Assembly: GCA_026008535.1 (NCBI GenBank)
Contig: BRKX01000003.1
Span: 62,831,001-62,895,000, forward strand
Length of the DNA stretch: 64,000 nt
Source: Perilla frutescens
Lineage: Eukaryota; Streptophyta; Magnoliopsida; Lamiales; Lamiaceae
Direction of reading: 5' to 3'
The translations under genes were made by a program, and so were the position numbers. The notes under the pieces are model-generated. The model was given only the letters and a program-made list of their open reading frames with translations. It did not search any database and had not been told where the DNA came from. Shown here piece after piece: positions 41,991 through 51,276 of the stretch (the first letter of the stretch is position 1; each line of letters begins with the position of its first letter).

Positions 41991-44557
41991 CTACTTTTGA
42001 GCTTCATTCAACTTGGAGATTGCATTGCGTAGAGCCAAAGGATTTGTTCGATTTTTTAAATTTGTGCATTCATCCCTTGCACACTTCGCATCCGCCTTCA
42101 ATGATTTTTTCTCATGCGGTGAATCTACTTGACCGCAGTCAGCCACATTCACATCATTCCATCGCTTTGACCTAAATTCGTGTGCGCAGTCCTCGTTATC
42201 TACATCACAAACACAATTTGCTAAACATAGAGTAATAATTTGCTATAAACAACGAGATAATTTTCTAAATAAATAGATAAACATTTACAAAAAGACAAAT
42301 TTGTTATATGAAAAATTATATCCAACTGCATAATTTGCTAATAACAGTTGACTAATTTTCTAAATATAGATGAATAATTAGCTAAAAATAAAATAATATT
42401 AGAAAGACATTTTTCTCATAAATAGTGTATAATTTGCTAAAGATCACGGAATCATTTGCTATCAACATAAGTATAATTAGATATAACTAGATGAATTTGG
42501 AAAGCATGCAATTTTATTTTAACCCACTGCGCAATTTGCTAAAATCGGGTGGGACAATTGCTATCAATACATGAATATTTTGCTATAAACAACTGCGCAA
42601 TATTATATACAAACAGGGATAAATTGCTAAAAAAGGAGGATTGTGAAAAAATGCATACTTTGTTACCACTAAATGCACAATTTGCTAAACACATCAGAAT
42701 AACATGCTATAAACAGATGAATAATATGCTATGAATTGAACGAATCTGAAACTTACTATTTTGCACATTTTCTCGTCTTCTCTTCCTATCATGTCCTTCT
42801 GGCTGCTTCAATTTTGCATCTACATTATCGTATACAAAAATATACACAAAAATTATCAACATTTTATTCAAAAACTAAGTGTGAAAAAACATCTAAATGA
42901 CAAATATGTCATTGTTCATAATATCAAGTATATACCTTTTGTCTCACTCTTTGATATGCCCTTTTTAGCACGATCAGCTTTCTGATTACTACCTAAAAAT
43001 CGATGAGCAGATATATGTAAAATACAACTAAGTGCTATAAACATATAACATATTTGCTATAAGCAACATGCCAATTTGCTATAATCAATGAATAATTCGC
43101 TAAAAATATAGGAATATGTGGGAATGACAGTCGGAGATCACTATTATTGCATATATGCAAACCACGACATTCACAGTACAAGAGATTCACTCTATTAAAA
43201 GTGAAATTTTGCTATAACCATTTGCACCATTTGCTAAACACCAAGGAATAACTTGCTAAAAAAAATATGAATACGGGCATTTTTTTTTTAATTTTATTAT
43301 AACCACTGCACAATTTGCTAAACACAGAGTAAAAAATTGCTATCAACAAAAGAATATTTTGCTAAACAAATGAGAATATGAAAATCATGCAACTTTGTTA
43401 ACTGCACACTTTGCTAAACACTTACGGATACAAATGCTATAAATAGCAGAATAATTTGCTAAAGAGGAATTATGAATCTTGAGAAAGCCGAAAACTATAA
43501 ACAGATAAAATATTTGCTATAATCTATAACCAGTTGCACGGTTTGCTAAACATCGAGGAATAACTTGCTATCAATCGAAGCATAATTTGCTATAAATATA
43601 TGAATACGGGTTTTTTGCTAAAAATTTTATTATAACCACTGCACAATTTGCTAAATCGGGAGTAAAAAATTGCTATCAAGAAAGGAATATTTTTCTAAAA
43701 AACCAAAAAAAATTTACCAACAAATACCAATTAAATCGACATCCTAGCAAAATAAGCCCTTGCTTATTTCCGAAAACTATAAATACATTAAACAATTTTT
43801 TACCCACACTAATTATTGGCTACCAAAATTTGCTATAAACAGACTTTCACGTTGTTCCTGACAGTTTTTAGTAATCATATAAGACAATAGATAATCTTAA
43901 AATGAGCAAAATACAAAGTGCTCTTAAAATGAGCAAAATACAAAGTGCTCCTTTACAATTACTGAAACCATATTTCTTCCTATGCATATCCTTATTTACA
44001 TCACCGTCTAAGTTGGTGGGACTTATGATATCATTTTCTCCTAATTAGGTAACAAAGCTTAATTTCATAAATTTGGAAGCAGTATGTCAACTAGACATTG
44101 AAACAAAATGTCAACAATTCCACTATCTCAGGAAAAAATAAGGTGAGATAGAGCATTATGGTAGAAATTGAAATCCTTATAAGCACATAAAACATATATC
44201 AATTTGCTATCAACATATAGATAACTAGCAACAAATAGATATGACCAGCTGCACGGTTTGCCAAATACGAAGGAATAATTCTCCATCAACCCAAGCATAA
44301 TTTGCTAAAAATATGCGAATACGGGAAAACATACAACTTTGTTATAACCACTGCATAATTTGCTAAACTCGGATTAAAAAATTGCTATTAACAAAGAAAT
44401 ATTTTGCTAAAAAAAAGAAAAAAAAAACCAACAAATACCAATTTAATCGACATTCTAGCAAAAGAGACCATCACTCATTTTTGAATTTTCTAGATATCCA
44501 AATAGCATACGAAAATGGCGGAAAAAAAATACCAGTTCGTGTGACTCTTTTGCCCAT
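41991..44557 (-). CDS. Candidate small basic nuclear-type protein, five exons, all phase-1 introns
   Basis: I do not recognise this protein. Five minus-strand pieces with GT-AG borders join without a stop into 141 aa: 44557-44533 (MGKRVTRT), 44040-43969 (GENDIISPTNLDGDVNKDMH), 42992-42936, 42819-42757 (KLKQPEGHDRKRRRENVQN) and 42199-41991, ending NPLALRNAISKLNEAQK and a TAG. Every intron is phase 1 and the three middle exons are multiples of 3 (72, 57, 63 nt), so any one could be skipped without a frameshift. The product is lysine- and arginine-rich with a KRRR cluster that could be a nuclear localisation signal, and has no visible fold. Most of the intron sequence is a TTGCTA-motif array. 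A solo LTR starts 124 nt upstream of the ATG. It may be a fragment of a larger gene, or chance. Confidence 0.5.
42180..44420. repeat. TTGCTA-motif array (degenerate, higher-order)
   Basis: About 40 occurrences of (A/T)TTGCTAAA or TTGCTAT-A/C-AA in some 2.2 kb, mostly spaced about 25-40 bp. Longer phrases recur in order: AACCACTGCACAATTTGCTA, then AAAAAATTGCTATCAAC, then GAATATTTTGCTA, then CAACTTTGTTATAACCACTG (for example near 43275, 43630 and 44340). The array fills most of the introns of the candidate gene. The neighbouring TIR element carries the related word ATGCTAAC. Confidence 0.8.
43896..43949. repeat. 27-bp perfect tandem duplication
   Basis: Positions 43896-43922 are repeated at 43923-43949, just outside exon 2 of the candidate gene. 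Confidence 0.93.
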
Positions 44558-44680
44558 CATTGATGCTGGCCATAACTACCTTATTCCACGTCGTCCTCCG
44601 GTGGTGTCGACCAAGCGGCAGTGGTGAGTCGAAGTAGAAAGAGGGAGGCGATTGGTGCGGTCGATAGTTTTGGTGACGAT

Positions 44681-45517
44681 TGTAACACAAATTCCGAGTA
44701 TTTAAATTAATAGACACCGAAAAATCGTACAAAGAAAAGATTTCGGATTGAAATTACAATTTGTGGTTCGATTCTCTATCTAAGTCTTCTGATTCTTCTC
44801 TTCCGGATTTGTTCATCGTTGTTCTTCAAGATCTTCAAGTTGTTCTTGCTTTTCGATCTTCAGGAATCCGATGCTTGGAGGTTTATAACGTCGATTCGAA
44901 GGATTTTTATCTTGATTCCGAATCAAACGTAGTTTTTGGGACGATTTGTTGAAGAACACTTTGAATCTTCAAGTTGTTCTTGAGGATTTGAGGTTGATAA
45001 CGCCGATTAGAGGGCCGAGCACCTCGGATCCGGATCGAACGTCGAGTTTGGGATGATTTCTGGGGAAGAACGCGAAGAACGCCTTGAATCTCCAACTTGA
45101 ATGACTTTGAAGATTGAAGAGAGCTTTCTCCGATGAATCCTTCTCCAAACTTGAGCCCTTGAACTTGTTGTGGTTTCCTTAGGCCAAGCCCTCTATTTAT
45201 AGGCAAATGAGGGTGCATTTAGGGCTTAGGTGGCGACGTCTCATTGGTCCATTTGTTAGGGCTTATGTGGCATAATTTTATTGGTGCCTTGTATCCTTTG
45301 TAATTCTCTACAACAACATGGCCATTTCTTGTATGAGCTCGTTTATGTGTCGCATTTCTATTGGTCGAGATTTTTCCACATATTGAATACCAATTTATTT
45401 ATTTAATTTAGGAATTAAAATTCCCAAAATATAAATAAATGATATAATTTGGATATTTCAATTGTTTAATTTCCACGTGTCACCATTTGATTGATGATGA
45501 TAATTTAATTGATTACA
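44681..45517 (-). mobile_element. Solo LTR with perfect target duplication
   Basis: 837 bp, TGTAACACAA...ATTGATTACA on the plus strand, flanked by ACGAT on both sides (44676-44680 and 45518-45522). The TATA box and the U5-like, gene-proximal part read on the minus strand. There is no internal element sequence, so this is the product of LTR-LTR recombination. It sits between the candidate 141-aa gene and the GC-rich sequence at 45.5-45.65 kb that looks like that gene's original 5' end. Confidence 0.9.
45194..45201 (-). promoter_or_regulatory. TATA box of the solo LTR
   Basis: TATAAATA on the minus strand in the context GCC-TATAAATA-GAGGGC. Transcription from it would run toward the candidate gene at 44557. 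Confidence 0.65.
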
Positions 45518-45522
45518 ACGAT

Positions 45523-45940
45523 AAATCGGGGGAGAGCGGTCGGAGTCCAAATAGCAGCGGCGTTATGGGCAGTCGGGGCGATTGGTGGCGACAGTGAAAT
45601 CGGACGGTGACGGGAGAGCGGTGGGAGTAGAGAGCAGCGCTTGGTAGGGTTTGGGTTTAATTCTCAACACCCAATTGTTTTGCTATTAATTTCCAATTTT
45701 TTTTGCAATTGGAATGGAATCAAGCCAGCGTATTTGAGATTTTGGTATATTAGTTTATCTATATTTTGTAATATTTATCCCATAATTATGCCTAGATATG
45801 GGAGACGTGATATTATGGATATTTTGGTTCCTCACTAATATCCTTATGAAAGTCAAAATATTGCTTAAAAATTACCATTTTGCAATTTGATCCCTAAAAT
45901 CCCAAATCAATCTTGTCCATTAATTTTTTTATAGATCTAT
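45523..45940. other. Possible displaced 5' flank of the candidate small gene
   Basis: On the minus strand 45655-45523 reads AAACCCTACCAAGCGCTGC and continues CT- and GC-rich into the solo LTR target site, then on to CACCGGAGGACGACG before the ATG. This is typical of a plant 5' UTR. The rest is AT-rich and featureless. Confidence 0.35.
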
Positions 45941-46295
45941 GGATGTAAATTATACTTTGATACCTACACTTTGGCGATTTTTTTTCAAAATTAACAAAAC
46001 ATTACCCACTTTCTCATAAAAAATGCAAATATAACATTTAATCATTTTTATGGCCCAAAAACAGTATGTAGTTGATGGTATTTTAAATTTCTTGATTGGG
46101 AGGATTTGTCTACGTGTGGCTGAGAAAATAAGAATATTAAAATTCAATCAATTACGTAGGATTTTCAGGCTGTAAAATTGATTAAATGTTAGATTTGCAT
46201 TTTCTTGAAAAAGTGATCACCGTATTGTTAATTTTTACAAGGTTTGTCATATTTAAAAAGTGGCTAAATTGTAGGTATCAAAGTGTAATTTACCC
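45941..46295. mobile_element. TIR MITE (TAAATTACACTTTGATACC family), copy 1
   Basis: The ends are inverted copies with TGTAAATTATACTTTGATACC on the left and its counterpart at 46265-46295. A second inner pair (TAACATTTAATCA/TGATTAAATGTTA) supports a full foldback. Related to 58394-58757. Confidence 0.7.
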
Positions 46296-46437
46296 TATAA
46301 ATAATATCTACATGAATAAAATTAATATTATTTTTTCATATTGAACCTATACTTGTATACTAAAAATCTAACATTTATTTTTCATAGATTTTTCAATAAA
46401 TTTCATTCACAAAAGTACAAACTCAATAATGATAAAA

Positions 46438-46652
46438 CAATGCTTCATCCATTTCTGAATAAGCATCATTCTATTACTTTATTTTTGTTCACAAAGAGTG
46501 TCCTACACAATCGAGGTGAAAAAAAATATTTTTTCTCATATTTGCCATCATTTAATATATTTGCATAAATGTGCATAAAAGTAATTTGATTACTTTATCA
46601 ATATGTATGTAATTATCCAGAATGGTACATATTCAGAAACGAATGAAGTATT
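46438..46652. mobile_element. Degenerate Stowaway-like MITE
   Basis: Inverted ends ATGCTTCATCCATTTCTGAAT and ATTCAGAAACGAATGAAGTA. Weakly CTCCNTCCGTTTC-like. Confidence 0.45.
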
Positions 46653-46669
46653 AATTATATGTGTGTATG

Positions 46670-46880
46670 TATGATTCTAGATCTATAATTTAAGAAAAAT
46701 TATAAATTTTTAAAAAATAAAGAGAAATTATAAAATAAATAAATATTTTTTAGGAATGAAAAAGGGGAATAAATTAAAAAACTATCAATAAAAGGGTATT
46801 TTTTCATTAAAAAATTATTTTTTTGGAAGGAGGGGGGGTGTTTCGCACTCACTAGTATGCTGTTTTCTCTAAAGAAACGT
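46670..46880. repeat. Dispersed arm of the foldback family
   Basis: The same word order as 16800-16985: TCTATAATT-A/T-AAG, AAATTATAAAA, TTTTTTAG-C/G-AATGAAAA, then a purine run before a TTTCGCACTC/GACTTGCACC end. Only one arm is visible here. Confidence 0.6.
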
Positions 46881-46948
46881 AAGGAGAAATTCGCTCACAT
46901 ATGAAGGTAAACATTAATGATGTTTTTACAATTTTTTCCTTAATCATA

Positions 46949-47190
46949 CTCCTTTCGTTTCTGAATAAGTGTCATTCTAGCACTTTAATTTTGTTTCAAA
47001 ATAAATGTCATTCTACAAATTCGAGACATAAAATTTACATTTTTCTCACATTTATCCTCATTTAATACATTCAATATATATATTTAGCTCATTTAATGTA
47101 TTCACACAAGAGTATATTAGGTAACTCAATTAATTTATTAATCTGTGTGCATTCATCCAAAATGACACTTAATTGGAAACGGAGGGATGA
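46949..47190. mobile_element. Stowaway-type MITE
   Basis: Starts CTCCTTTCGTTTCTGAATAA after TA and ends AATTGGAAACGGAGGGATGA before TA. About 240 bp. Confidence 0.65.
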
Positions 47191-47511
47191 TATAATTAAG
47201 AAAGAATAAATGAAAAGGTTAAGCCCCACAATGCAAAATTCATGACATATATTAATGATCCCTGATTCATAATATTTGTTGTTTTAGAAGTTTTATTTTG
47301 CGTTAATTTATATATTTTCACACTTTAGCTCCCTCTCAAGTTAAACCCTACAAATATATGGAGAGAGAAAATTCTATAACTTTTTAAGAAAATATAAATA
47401 AATAGAATTTTATGTGATAGAGAAGGAAGGGATATATTAATCCTAAAAATTAATTATTAATTCTAAAATAACAAACATTAAAAAAAAAATGAAACGGGTG
47501 GAATATATTTT

Positions 47512-47716
47512 TTTTGTTGTCGAAGGTAACCCGCAGCCGCTACCGAGGTGCGCACTGGGTAAACCCCGCCCCTGTGTAATAGCCTGCAAACCACACAGGG
47601 GAGGTAAACCACACTTGACAAGCCAGGTGTGACAGGCTCACGTGTTCGTGAGATTCAAACTTGAGATCTTTGACCTCAAGATATCACCACTCCACCACTA
47701 GGTCATCCCCAATAGG
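47512..47716 (-). mobile_element. Full-length tRNA-derived SINE, copy 4
   Basis: 205 bp with the perfect 18-bp direct repeat ACGGGTGGAATATATTTT on both sides (47494-47511 and 47717-47734). On the minus strand it has box A-like GATGACCTAGTGGTGGAG, box B-like AAGTTTGAATCTCACG, a GC-rich body with self-complementary CCCCTGTGTGG / CACACAGGGG words, and a short A-rich tail. It shares its head with the short SINEs at 17270, 25495 and 40205 but has a longer 3' body. Confidence 0.9.
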
Positions 47717-47734
47717 ACGGGTGGAATATATTTT

Positions 47735-48696
47735 AATTATAGCGCGAATGGTTAATATATATTGCAATAAATAGCGTATATATGTATATATTATTTCGTA
47801 CCCTAAGATTAATTAGGTGTTGTATTCATGTACGTTAGTGCAATAAATACATGTAAGATTAGATCCATAAGATCTGCACAAGAATAGAGAAGAATAAGTG
47901 GCCACGTGCGTTTGGCAAACACAACAAGATTACCACATTTTAAGACCATAAAACAATGGTCGCATAGCATCTCAATTAATTGTATGATAATTAATAATGG
48001 AGGATGAGTTCACATGCTTGACAACGCCCCAAAATCTCGTCTCCAGAAACTGCTATGAAATTAATGCATATTCAGGTGAAAATTTCTCTACTAAATTTGT
48101 GAACACCCACCCATTTGAAATAATTAATCCACCCATATTTAATTTTGTTCGCATGAAATTTTCTGTTACATTCTCTGTGTTATATTCCGTATTACACTTT
48201 CAAATCACGATTCTTTCTAATATATTTTTTTTCAATTTTATTTTTTTGTGATTTAGTTTAATTTTATGATTGTTTTTAGAGTTCATCCCACCCAATTAGG
48301 ATTTATAATTATTTTTTAAATATTTAATGTTCAATTTTCAATTAATAATTTATTATTATGATTGATTTTTTCAAAATTATGTTTTATAATTTTTTAATTC
48401 AATTTTTTTGTTGATAAATATTGACTATGATTATTTATGTTATAATTAATTTTTATTTTTTAATAAATATTATTAAAATCATAAAATTGATAATGAAACA
48501 CCGAGTGAAACACGAAAAAATGTAACAAGAAATTTCAACTCTATTTTTTTAGGCTAGATAATCTGAAAGCAAATCCTAAATTTCCCTCGTGATTTTCACA
48601 TGTGAATTTTGGATTAACTATATGATATTTTCTATTCCAATATATATAATGTTTCATTTCATATTCAAATAATTTAACAAACTTGAATGACAAAAC
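47735..48696. other. AT-rich intergenic sequence
   Basis: No gene or complete element recognised. The frame at 47997-48251 has no family features. Confidence 0.5.
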
Positions 48697-48832
48697 TTGT
48701 ATGAGACCGTCTAACGGTCACTTACGTTAGACATGTCAAATAAAACCAAATCCCGTTCCAAACCCACCCCCAAAACCCGTTTTCGCGCGCAGGTGCGTGA
48801 GGTACACGCGCACCCACGCGCGGCCACTCGGG

Positions 48833-49240
48833 TATCATTAGATATAAAGTAAAGTATCACTATATGTGAAGTATCACTAACTGTGAAGTGAAGTATCATT
48901 TGATATAAATTTAGCAAAATATCATTAACTATTAAGTGAAGTATCATTTGATATATATCTGGTAAAGAATTATTAACTCTGAAGTGAAATATTATTAGAT
49001 ATAAATTTGGCGAAATAGCATTAACTATTAAGTGAAGTATCATTAGATATGTATCTCGTGAAGTATCATTAACTCTGATGTGAAGTATCATTAGATATGT
49101 ATCTCGTGAAGTATCATTAACTCTGAAGTGAAGTATCATTATATATAAATTTGGTAAAATATCATTAACTATTAAGTGGAGTATCATTGCATATATATGT
49201 GGTGAAGTATCATTAATTGTGATGTGGAGTATCATTGAAT
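48833..49240. repeat. Degenerate 24/48-bp tandem repeat
   Basis: GAAGTATCATTA words recur about every 24 bp, with a clearer 48-bp period around 49045-49150. Because 48 is a multiple of 3, the minus strand shows a 16-residue-periodic open frame, which is a by-product of the repeat. Confidence 0.85.
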
Positions 49241-49430
49241 TCTTGTAGAGACATATCATCAAACACGTGGTGTGCATAATTTCATAAACATAAATATAAC
49301 CACAAGGTCCACAACAAGAAATGGCCTAGCAAATAGAAATTCAAATTTGAAATCAAAGCTCACAAACTCACAAATTTTGTATACATAATTATAATATCCT
49401 AAAAAAATATTATTTGCAGTAGATGTTTCT

Positions 49431-49805
49431 TCATACACGCACTAAAATTCGTGAAAAATGAGCAGGTTGAGGCGATTCGAGATCGTTGAGCACCAACAAA
49501 ATCTCCATTTTCGACTCACTCAAACTCAACCCATGGTTTCCCACTGTTGAACCAGACCTCGACTTGCTCAGCTTCACTCCAACCCCGTCACTTTTCCTCG
49601 ACGATTTCGACGCCTCAACAAGATTTCTTCTTTCCAGGGTGTCCTCTTCGCTAATCGTGATTTTCTTGTCAGATAGGATATCGTTTCCAACAAACTCATC
49701 TATATTCAAGCGAAATTGGAAGATCCATAGAAAGCCTCCTCCGAAAGGTGGCGGATCGAAGAGGGAGAAAGAGAGAGAGGGTGGTGGATTTGAGCAGCTG
49801 GTTCA
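49431..49805 (-). pseudogene. Possible captured gene 5' fragment inside the TIR element
   Basis: On the minus strand a CT-rich stretch (49805-49720) resembling a 5' UTR is followed by a frame reading DEFVGNDILSDKKITISEED and SSRKSDGVGVKLSKSRSG. Base composition is GC-richer than the surroundings. The frame has no ATG in a convincing place (the longest version starts at TTG) and I recognise no domain. It is called only because it stands out from flanking DNA. Confidence 0.3.
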
Positions 49806-49818
49806 TTAATTTTTATTT

Positions 49819-49857
<39 letters not shown>

Positions 49858-49918
49858 CGGGTCGGATTGGATGGAGATCCGTCTAACGTAAGACACCCGT
49901 TAGATGATTTCATGTGGC

Positions 49919-51009
49919 CCAACTTGAATAGAAGATAAAATGCGATCTGAAATAGATAATCTCGTCAGACATACAGCGAATGCTAATTAAACAGTGCTCA
50001 ATATTCTATTATCAAGATGGGTGTTTAACAATAATATATGTAAAATGGTGAACGAGCAATGGAAGAGAAGAAGACTGCAAGATTAGGCGTATACAATAGA
50101 TTTAGCTATTTTTTATGTGTGGCAAAGTATAATACTCCAGCTTCACTCAATCACTCGACTTTTCATTTTAAGTCATAATTGAAATTAGAGAAAATGATCA
50201 ACCAACACTCTAAAACAATGAGCAGAAATCATCTAATTCGAATTTTGTGTGCTAATCGTGTGTGTCAATATTAAAATTATATATTATTAATAATATTTTT
50301 TTATAAAATAAAATTTATTATATTATAACTAATCATAATTAATATTAATTTCTAAAATTGAAATTTTAAAAAAATATATACCTTAAGTTTGGAATAATCA
50401 ATCCCAAAAATCAATTATATTAACAAAAAAAATGAAAATTAAATATTAAAAAAATAATTATAAACCCTAAATGGGTGGAATAATCCCTAAATAAAATTGT
50501 AAAATTATACTAAACCTAAAGAAATTAAAATTGAAGAAAGAATTGAAAGAAGAAGTAATAATTTTGAGATTTGGTACACACAAGTAGTTGGAACTAGGGG
50601 ATGTCAAGTGCTAAAGAATATGATAGAATTCAACTAGAACATGTGTCAATTTTTGGTCCAAATAAATTATGGAAGTTTCAAAATTAGGTTAATTGAGGAG
50701 AACCTGGGTAAGCCTTCTCAAAGGCTCAACACGTCTAACTGACTGAAGTTTTAATTCAACATGCAGATCATCATGATTTGGAGTGGTTGTTGTATAGATC
50801 ATGACCGCTCATCTTAAATTTGATCCACAAACGGAGGAGACTTTCGTCTTCGAATGGAAAGAAGCATAAATCTAGCTATTGTGATATATATTTTCTCCGA
50901 AATTAATTAATTATCTGAGTACGTCTTCGTTCTGAACAAAAAACAATGTCGCCAGTGCGCGACCCCATTGTTTAACTTGTGGATCCACATCCCTATCGTT
51001 AATAAGCCA
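49919..51009. other. AT-rich intergenic sequence
   Basis: Mostly AT-rich. 50700-51009 is GC-richer and may hold more of the decayed LRR region of the neighbouring resistance gene, but no frame is convincing. Confidence 0.45.
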
Positions 51010-51276
51010 GTTGACGTGTGACATGTGGTTTCTGGTGAGCACCTTCACTCATATGATCAATTATGTCCTCCCACTCTTCCCACAGGTAACAGTACTCAAA
51101 ATCCCAATACTGTTGAACCATTTGAAAGCACACCGACTTATTATGAGCTTCTCAAGAGCCGGCAGTTTCCCCATTGGAGGCAACTTTGAACACCTCAAAT
51201 CCCCGTGAAACACCACTTCTTTTACATTACCCAATGAATAATATTTCTCCATCCAATGGGATAACCATTTCCCGCT
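51010..51276 (-). pseudogene. Frame-broken LRR remnant downstream of the CC-NBS gene
   Basis: After the TGA at 51277-51279 the minus strand still encodes LRR-type sequence: CSKLPPMGKLPALEKLIISR (frame 51252-51061) and, in another frame, YLWEEWEDI. LPPLGKLPxLEKL and WEEWE are hallmarks of the LRR region of RGA-type resistance proteins. The frame change shows the 3' half of the gene has decayed. Confidence 0.7.

Larger units (their letters stand above)
48697..49918. mobile_element. TIR element with internal 48-bp repeat and gene-like sequence
   Basis: The left end ATGAGACCGTCTAACGG...ACTTACGTTAGAC is matched in inverted orientation by GTCTAACGTAAGAC...CCGTTAGATGATTTCATG at the right. The sequence next to the left TIR is GC-rich with CGCGCG words. 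Inside are a degenerate 48-bp tandem repeat, a GC-richer segment that looks coding, and a (TA)n run at 49825-49854. No transposase. A Pack-type (gene-capturing) element is one reading. Confidence 0.55.

Noticed and set aside
42180..44420. TTGCTA array as a CRISPR or simple satellite
   Set aside because: Motif spacing is irregular, there is no constant unit length, and coding-like exons interrupt it.
44490..44732. Alternative 80-codon frame (and MASINDGQ start at 44573) for the first exon of the candidate gene
   Set aside because: Its reading phase does not join the downstream exons, whereas the ATG at 44557 gives a phase-1 donor that fits.
48711..49277. 188-codon minus-strand frame with a 16-residue repeat
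   Set aside because: It follows from a 48-bp AT-rich DNA repeat whose period is a multiple of three. It crosses a TIR end and has no codon bias or domain.
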